A stretch of 64,000 bases of DNA from Actinomadura rubteroloni (GTDB lineage: Bacteria; Actinomycetota; Actinomycetes; Streptosporangiales; Streptosporangiaceae), in the NCBI RefSeq assembly GCF_002911665.1, contig NZ_MTBP01000003.1:595231-659230 (forward strand), in the 5' to 3' direction. The position numbers and the translations under genes are program-made. Shown here piece by piece: positions 1 through 8,638 of this stretch (positions are counted from its first letter, which is position 1; each line of letters starts with the position of its first letter). The notes beneath the pieces are model-generated. The model was not told the origin of the DNA. It was given only the letters and a program-made list of their open reading frames with translations, and did not search any database.

Positions 1-891
1 CGCCGCGTGCTCGGCGCACAGGCAGCCGACGCCCCGTTCGATCCACTCCCGGCCGGACCACTCCGGATGGCGCTCGATCAGCAGCGCCCGGACCTCCGCG
101 GCGACGGCGTCCTCGGCGAGCGCGGAGTCGCGGCGGCGCCAGGTCTCGTCGCGCAGTTCGCGCAGGTAGGCGGCGACGTCGGTGAGGATCTCCGGGCCGC
201 CGGGGGCGCCGTGGCCGGGGACGACGACGGCGGGACGGGACGCGGCCAGCCGGTCCATGACCGTCAGCCAGCGCACGCCCGAGACGTCGGTGTCGTGCGG
301 CGGGAACCACGGGAAGATGGCGAACTGCCCGGTCTCGGCCAGGTCGCCGGTGAACAGGACGCCCGCGTCCGGCACCTCGATCACCTGGTCGCCCCGGGTG
401 TGGCCCCGGCCGGTGGGCCGCAGCCGGACGATCCGGCCGCCGAGGTCCAGGTCGTACGCGTCGTCGTAGACCACGTCGGGGACGGGCACTTCGGCACCGT
501 CCAGGCGGCGGGCGATCGCGTCGCCGAGGCCCCGGAACATCTGGAGGTAGGCCGCCCCCTTGGCGCCCAGATCGTCGGCCTGCGCGCGGTTGACCAGATA
601 CGTGGCCCGGCCGGCGAAGGCGTGGGCGCCGAACGCGTGCTCGGGGTGAAAATGCGTCGTCGTCAGAAACAGCCGACGGCCGCGCGCCACCTCATCGGCC
701 AGCGCGAGGACCTGTTCGGCGTTGGCGGTGCCCATTCCCGTCTCCACGACGAGAACGGCCTCGGCGCCGCCGATGATGCCGATGTTGGGGACCAGCGGGA
801 CGTCGCGGTTCGGGACGATCAGCAGGTCGCGGGCGATCTCGTCGGCGTCGGTGACCCGGACGGCGGGGTCGGGGAGCTGTTCTTCGGTCAT
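1..891 (-). CDS. Metallo-beta-lactamase-fold hydrolase, 3' end outside window
   Basis: The visible 297 residues begin MTEEQLPDPAVRVTDADEIA and form an MBL-fold domain. A central TTTHFHPEHAFG stands where the family has its HxHxDH metal motif, so the usual Asp before the last His is Glu here. A later TGDLAE carries the bridging-Asp region and VPGHGAP a further metal His. Substrate cannot be told; such enzymes are usually thioester, lactone or small-molecule hydrolases. The reading frame is still open at base 1, so the C-terminus is missing. It is divergent from the LysR gene 82 bp away, which makes control by that regulator plausible (inference). Confidence 0.8.
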   Translation of the reverse strand, partial: MTEEQLPDPAVRVTDADEIARDLLIVPNRDVPLVPNIGIIGGAEAVLVVETGMGTANAEQVLALADEVARGRRLFLTTTHFHPEHAFGAHAFAGRATYLVNRAQADDLGAKGAAYLQMFRGLGDAIARRLDGAEVPVPDVVYDDAYDLDLGGRIVRLRPTGRGHTRGDQVIEVPDAGVLFTGDLAETGQFAIFPWFPPHDTDVSGVRWLTVMDRLAASRPAVVVPGHGAPGGPEILTDVAAYLRELRDETWRRRDSALAEDAVAAEVRALLIERHPEWSGREWIERGVGCLCAEHAA

Positions 892-973
892 GCCCCGATT
901 GCACCGCCGCCGCGTCCCGGACGTCCAAGACCGTTTGCGCGGGTGCGATGCCGTCCGGGTATCGTCGCCGGTC

Positions 974-1825
974 ATGGAGCTGCGCACGCTGCGCTATTTC
1001 GTCGCCGTCGCGGAGGAGCTGCACTTCGGCCGCGCCGCCGCCCGGCTGCACATGAGCCAGCCGCCGCTGAGCCGCGCGATCCGGCGGCTCGAGGACGATC
1101 TCGGCGCCGTCCTGCTGCACCGCTCCCCGGCGGGCGTCGCGCTCACGCCCGCCGGGAAGGTGCTGCTGGACGAGGCGCGCACGCTGCTCGAACGGGCCGA
1201 GGGGGCGCGCGTGCGCGTGGCGGCGGTGGCGGGCGCCGCAGCGATCACTGTGGGGATCCTCGGGGACGGCGCCGATCCCGGCGCCGCGCGGCTGGCCGCC
1301 GCCTACCGGCGAAGGCATCCGGGCGTCGAGGTGCGCGTCCGCGAGGCCGACCTGACCGATCCGACGTGCGGCCTGCGCGCCGGACTGGTCGACGTGGCGT
1401 TGACCCGCGCGCCCTTCGACCCGGCGGGCCTCGCGGTGCGCGAACTGCGCGCCGACCCGGTGGGCGCGGTGCTGCGCGCCGACGATCCGCTCGCCGCCCG
1501 CGACCGCCTCGCCCTGGCCGACCTCGCCGGCCGCCGCTGGTTCCAGTTCCCGGACGGCACCGACGCCGCGTGGCGGGCGTACTGGAACGGCGGCGAGCCG
1601 CGCGAGGGCCCGGTGGTGCGCGGCGTCCGCGAGTGCGTGCAGGCCGTCCTGTGGAACGGGACGGTCGGCCTGAGCCCGCTCGGCCACGACCTGCCCGCGG
1701 AACTGGCCGTCGTCCCGCTGGCGGGCATGGCGCCGAGCCGCGTCGTGGTGGCGTGGCAGGCGGCCGACCCGAACCCGCTGATCAGGTCGTTCGTCCAGAT
1801 CGCGACGTCGGTGTACCGGAGCTGA
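974..1825 (+). CDS. LysR-family transcriptional regulator
   Basis: A 283-residue protein starting MELRTLRYFVAVAEELHFGR, the canonical LysR N-terminal helix-turn-helix (residues 1-60, with AAARLHMSQPPLSRAIRRLE), followed by a substrate-binding-like effector domain. The frame stays open upstream, but the family start and the lack of LysR similarity before it favour this ATG. It is transcribed divergently from the MBL-fold gene, the classic LysR arrangement, so it probably controls that gene; the effector is unknown. Confidence 0.9.
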   Translation: MELRTLRYFVAVAEELHFGRAAARLHMSQPPLSRAIRRLEDDLGAVLLHRSPAGVALTPAGKVLLDEARTLLERAEGARVRVAAVAGAAAITVGILGDGADPGAARLAAAYRRRHPGVEVRVREADLTDPTCGLRAGLVDVALTRAPFDPAGLAVRELRADPVGAVLRADDPLAARDRLALADLAGRRWFQFPDGTDAAWRAYWNGGEPREGPVVRGVRECVQAVLWNGTVGLSPLGHDLPAELAVVPLAGMAPSRVVVAWQAADPNPLIRSFVQIATSVYRS

Positions 1826-1828
1826 GCG

Positions 1829-2782
1829 TCAGGCGGCGGTGGTGCCGACGGCGCTCGGCGCCAGGTAGGTCCGGACGAACGACGCGATGTCGCCGATCGC
1901 CCGGTCCGCCTCGGGGATGACGCCGGAGAACGCGGCGAACACGTGCACCTGCTTCTCGAAGATCTCGACCTTGTGCGGCACGCCGGCGTCCGCCAGGCGC
2001 TGGGCGAGCAGGTCGGTGTCGTAGCGCAGGGCCTCGTGCGAGCCCGACACGACCAGCACGGGCGGCAGCGTGCGCAGGTCCCGGTCGGCGGGGGCGGTGA
2101 CGTCGCCCTCGGACAGGAGCAGGCGCTTGAGCCGCTCCAGGCGGTGGACGGGGATGTAGGCGTCCTTGCGCGTGTACGGGAACGCGGCGCGCTCCACGTG
2201 GTCGAGGGTGACGAGCGGGGCCAGCGTCGCGATCGCGGCCGGCACGGGCCGTCCCTGCTCGGCGGCGGTCAGGGCGGTGTTGAGGGCCAGGAAGCCGCCC
2301 GCCGAGTCACCGCCGAGCGCGATGTGCTCGCCCGCGATGCCCTGGGCCAGCAGCCACTCGTAGGTCTGCTGTGCGTCGGCCACCGACGTGGTCAGGGGCG
2401 CCCCGGGAAGCTGCCGGTAGGCGACCGAGAAGGCGGTGACGCCCGCCGCCTCGGCGATCTTGGCGATCATGCGGCGGTGGGTCTTCAGGCCGCAGAAGAA
2501 GAACCCGCCGCCGTGGAAGTACAGCAGCACGCGGGACGGGTCGGCGTTCGCGGGGCGGATCCACTCGCCGTGGAAGCCGTCGAACTCCACGCGCTCGATC
2601 TGCGTCCCGCGCGGCGTCCGCATGACCAGGGGCGCGCCCAGCTCGAACACGCCCGCCAGGCGCAGGGTGCTGCGCGTCAGCGGCATGCCGAACAGCCACG
2701 GCTTGATCGCCAGCCGCAGGAAACGCTCGAAACTCCGCGCCCGGCCGCTGCGGCCCGGGACGAACTCAACCACTGGATCCAT
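1829..2782 (-). CDS. Alpha/beta hydrolase, hormone-sensitive-lipase-type esterase
   Basis: Start chosen at MDPVVEFVPGR; a GTG/ATG 18 bp upstream is also possible. The protein of about 317 residues carries the HSL-family oxyanion motif in YFHGGGFFFCG, the nucleophile elbow GDSAGG, and a C-terminal His in KQVHVFAAF; the catalytic Asp is likely in VSGSHEALRYDTD. It should hydrolyse short-chain esters in the cytoplasm. It lies downstream of and on the same strand as the TetR gene, with about 87 bp between them, and may be co-transcribed with it. Confidence 0.88.
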   Translation of the reverse strand: MDPVVEFVPGRSGRARSFERFLRLAIKPWLFGMPLTRSTLRLAGVFELGAPLVMRTPRGTQIERVEFDGFHGEWIRPANADPSRVLLYFHGGGFFFCGLKTHRRMIAKIAEAAGVTAFSVAYRQLPGAPLTTSVADAQQTYEWLLAQGIAGEHIALGGDSAGGFLALNTALTAAEQGRPVPAAIATLAPLVTLDHVERAAFPYTRKDAYIPVHRLERLKRLLLSEGDVTAPADRDLRTLPPVLVVSGSHEALRYDTDLLAQRLADAGVPHKVEIFEKQVHVFAAFSGVIPEADRAIGDIASFVRTYLAPSAVGTTAA

Positions 2783-2869
2783 GTGGGTACGCTGCCACAC
2801 GCCGGGCGCCGGGGTTATGCAGTCGGCGACGAATCCGCGCCGCCGAAACTGAATCCGGCGACGCCCCGG

Positions 2870-3427
2870 TCAGGCGCGGACCCCGTCGGTGACCAGCCCG
2901 AGCAGCCGCACGGCGAGGTCGCGGCGGTCGGGGCCCTCGGCGATCAGCGCGATCCCGCCGAGGACGAGCAGCAGATCGTGGGCGTCCACCTCCGGCCGGA
3001 TCGTGCCGCGCTCGGCGCCCGCCCGCAGCAGGACCGCGAGCGCGTCGCGGAGCAGGCCGCGGGTGCGCATGCGGTCGTCCTCGGACGTCAGGACGGCCCG
3101 CAGCGCGTCGCCCATCGCGTGCTTGGCGGCCATGAAGTCCACGAACCGCTCCATCCACTCCCGCAGCGCGTCCAGGGGCTCCAGCCGTTCGAGCAGGGCG
3201 GGCGCCGTCGCGCACAGCCGGTCGACCTCGCTGCGGTAGACCGCCTCGATGAGCGTCTCGCGGCTCGGGAACCGGCGGTAGAGCGTGCCGATGCCCACCC
3301 CCGCCTCCTGCGCGATGGCCTTCAGGGACGCGTCCGGCCCCGAGCGGGCGAACGCCCGCGCGGCGACCTCCAGCAGACGCGACTCGTTCTGCCGCGCGTC
3401 GGCGCGCAGCGGCCGTGCCGGTGGCAT
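2870..3427 (-). CDS. TetR-family transcriptional regulator
   Basis: A 185-residue repressor. The ATG is chosen because AGGAGG lies 7 bp upstream; the open frame extends 8 codons further. The N-terminal HTH is clear (SLKAIAQEAGVGIGTLYRRFPSRETLIEAVY), followed by an all-helical ligand domain with no obvious ligand. It is divergent from the SDR gene, and two palindromic CGGA-N6-TCCG sites lie between them, so autoregulation plus repression of the SDR is the simplest model. Confidence 0.92.
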   Translation of the reverse strand: MPPARPLRADARQNESRLLEVAARAFARSGPDASLKAIAQEAGVGIGTLYRRFPSRETLIEAVYRSEVDRLCATAPALLERLEPLDALREWMERFVDFMAAKHAMGDALRAVLTSEDDRMRTRGLLRDALAVLLRAGAERGTIRPEVDAHDLLLVLGGIALIAEGPDRRDLAVRLLGLVTDGVRA

Positions 3428-3452
3428 CGCGCTCCTCCTTCGTGCTTGCAAA

Positions 3453-3491
3453 CGGAGCCGGGTCCGCTTACGCTGAGCGGAGCCGACTCCG
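3453..3491. promoter_or_regulatory. Tandem TetR-type operators between tetR and SDR genes
   Basis: Two copies of a 14-bp palindrome lie at 3453-3466 (CGGAGCCGGGTCCG) and 3478-3491 (CGGAGCCGACTCCG). Their centres are 25 bp apart, in the 89-bp gap between divergent genes. The flanks AAA and TTT extend the symmetry. They are likely binding sites for the adjacent TetR protein. Confidence 0.65.
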
Positions 3492-3516
3492 TTTAGTCTA
3501 GCGTGCTGGGAGCGCC

Positions 3517-4458
3517 ATGATGAGAGAACTGGTCACCACTCCGTTCGGTGCCGCCTCGACCGCCGCCGAGGTGATCGAGGGCGTCGACCTGCGCGGCCGA
3601 CGGGCGGTCGTGACCGGCGGCTCGTCCGGTCTCGGCGCCGAGACCGCCCGCGCGCTCGCCGGCGCGGGCGCCGAGGTGACGCTCGCGGTCCGCGACACCG
3701 CCGCCGGGGACCGCGCCGCCGCGGACATCGCCGCGTCCACCGGCGCCCGCCCGCGCGTCGCCCCGCTCGACCTCGCCGACCGCGCGTCGGTGGCGGCGTT
3801 CGTCGCCGCGTGGGACGGTCCGCTGCACGTCCTCGTGTGCAACGCCGGGGTCATGGCCCCGCCGGAGACCCGGACGCCCGAGGGCTGGGAACTGCAGTTC
3901 GCCACCAACCACCTCGGCCACTTCGCGCTGGCCACCGGCCTGCACCCGGCGCTCGCGGCGGCCGGGGACGCCCGCGTGGTCGCCGTCAGCTCGGTGGGCC
4001 ACCTCAACGCCGACGTGGACTTCGAGGACCTGACGTACGAACGCGGCCCGTACGACCCGTGGTCGGCGTACGGACGGTCCAAGACCGCCAACGTGCTGTT
4101 CGCCGTCGAGGCCGCCCGGCGCTGGGCCGGCGACGGGATCGCCGTGAACGCGCTGAACCCCGGCCGGATCACCGCCACCAACCTGTCCCGCCACATCGGG
4201 GACGTGTCGGCCGCGCCGGCGTCGTTCGGCCCGCGCAGCACGGACGTGTCCTGGAAGACCGTCGCGCAGGGCGCCGCCACGTCCGTCCTGCTCGCCGCGT
4301 CGCCGCTGGTGGACGGGGTGACGGGCCGCTACTTCGAGGACTGCGCCGAGGCGGGGCCGCGCCGCGCGGGCGTCCGCCGCGGCGTCGCCGGCTACGCGCT
4401 GGATCCCGCGCGCGCGGCCCGGTTGTGGCGGGCGTCGCTCGCTCTCGTCGGCGAGTGA
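3517..4458 (+). CDS. Short-chain dehydrogenase/reductase
   Basis: A 313-residue NAD(P)-dependent SDR. It has the Rossmann motif TGGSSGLG near residue 37, VCNAGVMAP (NAG motif), a catalytic Ser in VSSVGHL and the YGRSK catalytic Tyr/Lys pair. The length and the N-terminal extension resemble retinol-dehydrogenase-like or WW-domain-oxidoreductase-like members. GGGAG lies 6 bp before the start; a second ATG directly follows. It is probably derepressed when the divergent TetR protein binds its ligand. Confidence 0.92.
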   Translation: MMRELVTTPFGAASTAAEVIEGVDLRGRRAVVTGGSSGLGAETARALAGAGAEVTLAVRDTAAGDRAAADIAASTGARPRVAPLDLADRASVAAFVAAWDGPLHVLVCNAGVMAPPETRTPEGWELQFATNHLGHFALATGLHPALAAAGDARVVAVSSVGHLNADVDFEDLTYERGPYDPWSAYGRSKTANVLFAVEAARRWAGDGIAVNALNPGRITATNLSRHIGDVSAAPASFGPRSTDVSWKTVAQGAATSVLLAASPLVDGVTGRYFEDCAEAGPRRAGVRRGVAGYALDPARAARLWRASLALVGE

Positions 4459-4486
4459 GCGGGCCCGGGGTCCCCGCGGCGCGGAC

Positions 4487-5692
4487 CTAGACCCGGACGG
4501 GCAGCTCGGCGGGGCCGCGCAGGTTGACGCGGCCGTTCCAGACGACGTCCCCGTCGAACTCCAGGCGGGGGAAGCGCCGGACCAGGCGCTCGAAGGCCAC
4601 CCGGCCTTCCAGCCGGGCGAGCGCGGCGCCGAGGCAGTGGTGGGGGCCGGCGCCGAAGGACACGTGCCGGCGGGCGTCCGGCCGGTCCAAACGCAACTGA
4701 TCGGCGTCCGGCCCCCAGAACTCCTCGTCGCGGTTGGCCGACCCGACGCAGGCGATGACGAACGTGCCGGGCGGGATCTCCCGTCCGCGCACGGTGTACG
4801 GCGCGGTCGTGATGCGCCGCGTCTGCTGGACGGGCGAGTCGTAGCGCAGCAGTTCCTCGACGGCGTTGCCGGTCAGCCCGGGGTTCGCGCGCAGCGCGGC
4901 GAGCTGGCCGGGGTTGCGCAGCAGCGCGACGGTGCCGCCCGCGATGAGGTTCACGGTCGTCTCGTGGCCCGCGATGTAGAGCAGGACGACCTGGGCGACC
5001 AGCTCGTCGTCGGTGAGCCGGGCGCCGTCCTGCTCGGCCGCGATGAGGGCGGTCAGCAGGTCGTCGCCCGGGTCCCGCCGCTTGGCCGCGATCAGCTCCC
5101 GGACCAGCGCGACCATCGCGTCGCCCGCCCGCGCGACGGAGTCCAGGACGGCCGGGTCGAAGACGGGCTCCTGGGAGCGGACGAGCAGCCCGCTCAGCTC
5201 GCGGACGCGGTCGCTGCTGTCGGGCGGCAGGCCGAGCATCTCGGAGATCACCGCGAACGGCAGCGGGAAGGCCAGGGCGTCGACCAGGTCGGCGCGTCCC
5301 GCGTCGGCGACGCGGTCGAGCGCGGCGTCGACGAGTTCGGTGACGCGCGTTTCGAGCGCCGCGACGGCGCGCCGCGTGAACACTTTCGTCACGAGCGAGC
5401 GCAGCCGCGTGTGGTCCGGCGCGTCGTGCTCCAGCATCGTGCGGGCGAACATCGCGCCGGTCCCGCCCAGCCGCTCGTACTGGCCGAGGACGGCGCCGTG
5501 CGTCACGTTCCGCGGATTGGACGACAGCCCGGCGCGCAGGACGGCCGAGACGTCCCGGTAGGACGACAGGAGCCAGAATCCGGCGGCGCTCTCGTGCACC
5601 GGGTCGGCCGCGCGCAGGAAGCCGTAGGCGGGATACGGGTCGTCGGTGAAGTCGGCGCCGAGCGCCGCGATCGGGTCGGGGGTCTCGGTCAT
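4487..5692 (-). CDS. Cytochrome P450
   Basis: A 401-residue soluble bacterial P450. I-helix oxygen-binding motif AGHETT is at residues 241-246, the ExxR pair ELLR at 280-283, and the haem loop FGAGPHHCLG has the ligand Cys at 353. The start (MTETPDPIAALGADF) is set by an AGAGG ribosome site and normal P450 length; the frame is open far upstream but overlaps the divergent tetR gene. No ferredoxin or reductase gene is adjacent, so the redox partner must come from elsewhere. Substrate unknown. Confidence 0.95.
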   Translation of the reverse strand: MTETPDPIAALGADFTDDPYPAYGFLRAADPVHESAAGFWLLSSYRDVSAVLRAGLSSNPRNVTHGAVLGQYERLGGTGAMFARTMLEHDAPDHTRLRSLVTKVFTRRAVAALETRVTELVDAALDRVADAGRADLVDALAFPLPFAVISEMLGLPPDSSDRVRELSGLLVRSQEPVFDPAVLDSVARAGDAMVALVRELIAAKRRDPGDDLLTALIAAEQDGARLTDDELVAQVVLLYIAGHETTVNLIAGGTVALLRNPGQLAALRANPGLTGNAVEELLRYDSPVQQTRRITTAPYTVRGREIPPGTFVIACVGSANRDEEFWGPDADQLRLDRPDARRHVSFGAGPHHCLGAALARLEGRVAFERLVRRFPRLEFDGDVVWNGRVNLRGPAELPVRV

Positions 5693-5722
5693 CGGGCACC
5701 TCTTCGGGGGGCTGACCTCGCG

Positions 5723-5758
5723 CATAACAATGTAATGAGCAGGTATAACATCGTCATG
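5723..5758. promoter_or_regulatory. Tandem pseudopalindromic operator between P450 and tetR genes
   Basis: CATAACAATGTAATG (5723-5737) has the pattern CAT-n-ACA-n-TGT-n-ATG. A second copy, TATAACATCGTCATG (5744-5758), starts exactly 21 bp later and overlaps the ATG of the tetR gene. This AT-rich 36-bp block is conspicuous in GC-rich DNA. It is probably the autoregulatory site controlling both divergent genes. Confidence 0.65.
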
Positions 5759-6478
5759 GCCGAAGGTCCAGGGGAGAACGCGCGGCAGCGGCTCGTCGCC
5801 GCCGGCATCCGGCTGCTGGAGCGGGACGGGCCCGAGGCGCTGAACGCGCGCAAGCTGGCGGCGGAGATCGGCGCGTCCACGATGGCCGTCTACACGCACT
5901 TCGGCGGCATGGCCGGGCTCCATGAGGCGATCATGCGGGAGGCGTTCGTCCGCTTCGGCCGCCAGTTGCGAGCCGTGCCCCGCACCGACGACCCGGTCGC
6001 CGACCTGCTGGCGCTCGGGCTCGCCTACCGGGACTACGTCCTCGCCAACCCGCAGCGCTACCGGTTCATGATCGGGCTCACCGGGCCGGGCGCGCACCCG
6101 CCGATCGGGCACGACCTGATCGCCGAGGGGACGCCCACCACGCTCGCCGAGAGTAACGCGGCGTTCGAGCAGCACGTCGAGACCGTGCGGCGCATCATGG
6201 CCGCCGGGCGGATCCGCCCCGACGACGCCATCGCCGTCGCCGCCCAGTTCTGGAGCGTTCTCCACGGCTATGTGCTGCTGGAGGCCGCCGGGGTGTTCGG
6301 CGACGAGGGCAACGGCGTGCTGCGGGTCCTCGCGCCGCACGTCGTCAACCTGATGGTCGGGCTCGGCGACGACCGCGCGGCGGCCGAGGCGTCGCTGCTG
6401 TCGCTCGCGGTCGCCCCGGCCCCGCCGCCCGCGCCGCCCGCGCCGCAGGCGCGCCGGGGTCGCCGTCCGCGCGCCTGA
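5756..6478 (+). CDS. TetR-family regulator with WHG-type C-terminal domain
   Basis: A 240-residue regulator. HTH: LNARKLAAEIGASTMAVYTHFGGMAGLHEAI. The ligand domain reads RDYVLANPQRYRFMIGL and later AAQFWSVLHGYVLLE, which is characteristic of the TetR_C (WHG) subfamily. The C-terminus ends in a Pro/Ala/Arg-rich tail. The ATG lies inside a repeated palindrome and there is no clear Shine-Dalgarno, so translation may be leaderless. It is divergent from the P450 gene and is its likely repressor. Confidence 0.92.
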   Translation: MAEGPGENARQRLVAAGIRLLERDGPEALNARKLAAEIGASTMAVYTHFGGMAGLHEAIMREAFVRFGRQLRAVPRTDDPVADLLALGLAYRDYVLANPQRYRFMIGLTGPGAHPPIGHDLIAEGTPTTLAESNAAFEQHVETVRRIMAAGRIRPDDAIAVAAQFWSVLHGYVLLEAAGVFGDEGNGVLRVLAPHVVNLMVGLGDDRAAAEASLLSLAVAPAPPPAPPAPQARRGRRPRA

Positions 6479-6492
6479 CGCTCGCGCGCGGC

Positions 6493-6532
6493 TTGTTATT
6501 CAGTAGACCGGTCTGTAGATTTTCGGCCCATG
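6493..6532 (+). promoter_or_regulatory. Sigma-70-type promoter with embedded operator, probably leaderless
   Basis: TTGTTA (6493-6498) and TAGATT (6516-6521) are separated by 17 bp. The perfect palindrome AGACCGGTCT (6505-6514) fills the spacer, a typical TetR-repressor position. The predicted transcription start falls at or within about 2 bp of the ATG at 6530, so the mRNA is probably leaderless. Confidence 0.6.
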
Positions 6533-7357
6533 CGCCTCCATCATCTGAACTGCGGGACGATGCGGCCGTTCGGCGGGCGGCTGGTCGACGGGACCGGCCC
6601 GGTGCTCGCGTCCGCGCGGGACGTCTGCCACTGCCTGCTGATCGAGGCCGACGACGGCCTGGTCCTGGTCGACACCGGGCTCGGGCTCGGGGACGTCGGC
6701 GATCCCGGACGGCTGAGCGGCGTCTTCCGGCGGCTCGTCCGGCCCGTGCTGGACGAGACCGAGACGGCCGCGCGGCAGGTGGTGCGGCTCGGGTACGCGG
6801 TCGAGGACGTCCGGCACATCGTCCTCACCCATCTCGACCTCGACCACGCGGGCGGGCTGGCCGACTTCCCGCACGCGAGAGTGCACGTCCACGCGACGGA
6901 GCTGGAGGCCGCGCTGCGTCCGGTCACCGCCCAGGAGCGTTTCCGGTACCACGCCGGGCAGTGGGCGCACGGCCCCGACTGGGTCCCGCATTCGGCCACA
7001 GGGGAGACCTGGTCGGGGTTCACGGCCGTGCGGGACCTGCCGGGGCTGCCGTCGTCGATCCTTCTCGTCCCGCTGACCGGGCACACGCGCGGGCACGCCG
7101 GGGTCGCGATCGACACCGGGGCCGGGTGGCTCCTGCACGCCGGCGACGCCTACTTCCACCACGGGCAGATGGCGCGTGAGCCGTCCTGCCCGCCGGGGAC
7201 CCGGGCCTTCCAGGCGCTGTTGCAGGCCGATCGGGCGTCGCGTCTCCACAATCTGCAACGGCTCAACGAACTCGCGCGCACCGGGGATGTGCAGATCTTC
7301 TCGGCGCACGACGCCGTCGAGTTCGACCGCGCGGCAGGGCGCTCGTCCGCGCCGTAG
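6530..7357 (+). CDS. MBL-fold hydrolase, N-acyl-homoserine-lactonase-like
   Basis: A 275-residue metallo-beta-lactamase-fold protein. The metal motif is THLDLDHAGG, a variant of HxHxDH with Leu-Asp where the second His usually stands. GHTRGHAGV and LLHAGDAYFHHG supply further metal ligands, and FSAHD is near the C-terminus. Length and layout resemble AHL lactonase (AiiA-like) relatives, but the substrate is unproven. No regulator is adjacent downstream; the AGACCGGTCT operator ahead of it suggests TetR control from elsewhere or by the gene ending at 6478. Confidence 0.85.
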   Translation: MRLHHLNCGTMRPFGGRLVDGTGPVLASARDVCHCLLIEADDGLVLVDTGLGLGDVGDPGRLSGVFRRLVRPVLDETETAARQVVRLGYAVEDVRHIVLTHLDLDHAGGLADFPHARVHVHATELEAALRPVTAQERFRYHAGQWAHGPDWVPHSATGETWSGFTAVRDLPGLPSSILLVPLTGHTRGHAGVAIDTGAGWLLHAGDAYFHHGQMAREPSCPPGTRAFQALLQADRASRLHNLQRLNELARTGDVQIFSAHDAVEFDRAAGRSSAP

Positions 7358-7398
7358 TCGGGCCGCCTTGTTCCGCGTGGTCGAGGGGATCGCCCGGT

Positions 7399-8499
7399 TC
7401 AGCGGACGTCGTCCAACCGGTAGGTGCGGCGGGCGACGTCGCGCGTCAGGGCGTCGAGGGACGCGTCCTCGCCGAGGACCTCCAGTACGACGCCGAGCGT
7501 GGCCGGAAGCGTCAGCCCCGGCTTGTCGACGGGGAAATTGGAGGCCCACATCGTCCGCTCGGGGCCGAAGCAGTCGTGCAGGTGCCGGACGAGCGGCGCC
7601 ACCGCGTCCACGAAGGCGGCGCGCGGCCCGTGGACGTCGTCCGGCGTGAGCGGCGCGGCCCGCTCGCCGCCCAGCAGCGGCATCCCGAGCCCCGAATGCT
7701 TGGCGACGACGTTGCGGTGCTCGGCGAGCGCGGCGACGTCGTCGCGCCAGGCGGCGAGCTGCTCGCGCCGCTGATGAGCGAAACGTCCGGTGTGCCGTCC
7801 GCGCGGGCCGAGGAACCCGACCGGCGTCGCGTAGTGGTCGAGCACGAACGTCGTCTCGGGATACCGCCGGACGAGCCCGAGCGCGCCCGGCAACTGGTGC
7901 GCGTAGCACCACAGCTCGAAGCTCAGCCCCCGCTCGGCGAGCGCCGCGAACCCGTCCAGGAACGCCGGATCGGTGTAGGCGGCCGGAACGTCGGCGAAGT
8001 CCCGGACGCCCCGGTCCGGGTGGTGCGCCGCGCTGAACCGCACCCCGCGCACCAGGCCGCTGACCGCGCGGTGGGCGTCGAGCACGGCGCCCACGTCGTC
8101 GCGGCGCGGATCGACATGGACGACGATCCCGCCGAGCCGGGGCGCTCCGTCGCGGCCGAACGGCAGCCCGGCCACCCAGCGCGTCTCCGCCACGGTCCCG
8201 AGATGCTCGCGCGCGGGCCAGGCCGCCTCGATGTGGACGACCGTACCGACGGGCAGCCCGCCGAGGTCCCGCGCGTACGTGCCGGGCAGATACGGCTTGA
8301 GGACGTGGTGCGGATCGCCGAGGAACTCCCGGTCGGCCCGCGGGACGACCCGCCGCAGCCCGCGCGGCACCCGGGGAACACGGCGCAGCAGCCGCGCCCG
8401 CCCCGAGCCCGCCCGCGTCGTCGTCAGCGGATCCCACTGGTGGACATGCGGGTCGACGATCGAGGCGGGCAGGCGCTCCGCGAGCTGGTGGGAATTCAT
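7399..8499 (-). CDS. Amidohydrolase family 2 metal-dependent hydrolase
   Basis: A 366-residue TIM-barrel enzyme. The N-terminal metal motif is VDPHVHQWDP (HxH), further His residues occur in VVHIEAAW and TTFVLDHYATP, and the C-terminal ASNFPVDK block (catalytic Asp) is typical of the Amidohydro_2 family (2-pyrone-4,6-dicarboxylate or lactone hydrolases). It lies downstream of the cyclitol synthase gene on the same strand but 139 bp away, so membership in that operon is uncertain. Confidence 0.88.
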   Translation of the reverse strand: MNSHQLAERLPASIVDPHVHQWDPLTTTRAGSGRARLLRRVPRVPRGLRRVVPRADREFLGDPHHVLKPYLPGTYARDLGGLPVGTVVHIEAAWPAREHLGTVAETRWVAGLPFGRDGAPRLGGIVVHVDPRRDDVGAVLDAHRAVSGLVRGVRFSAAHHPDRGVRDFADVPAAYTDPAFLDGFAALAERGLSFELWCYAHQLPGALGLVRRYPETTFVLDHYATPVGFLGPRGRHTGRFAHQRREQLAAWRDDVAALAEHRNVVAKHSGLGMPLLGGERAAPLTPDDVHGPRAAFVDAVAPLVRHLHDCFGPERTMWASNFPVDKPGLTLPATLGVVLEVLGEDASLDALTRDVARRTYRLDDVR

Positions 8500-8557
8500 G
8501 GCCCTCGTCTCGCAGGCGATGCGACTACGGCAAGCAAGACTGCCAAACTTCCGGCGT

Positions 8558-8591
8558 TCCGACGACTCCGGCGCTCCGACGACTCCGGCGC
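8558..8591. repeat. Two exact tandem copies of a 17-bp unit
   Basis: TCCGACGACTCCGGCGC occurs twice head to tail (8558-8574 and 8575-8591), in the gap between the cyclitol synthase stop and the amidohydrolase start. It probably arose by slippage. Confidence 0.8.
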
Positions 8592-8638
8592 GCCCGCGGC
8601 GGTCGGCCGCGCTCGTGCGACGGGAGCGGGCCGCGGCG

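Noticed and set aside
7..1920. 637-residue open frame on the plus strand across the MBL-fold and LysR genes
   Set aside because: Low-complexity Arg/Gly/Ala translation typical of antisense frames in high-GC DNA; real genes with conserved motifs occupy the same region.
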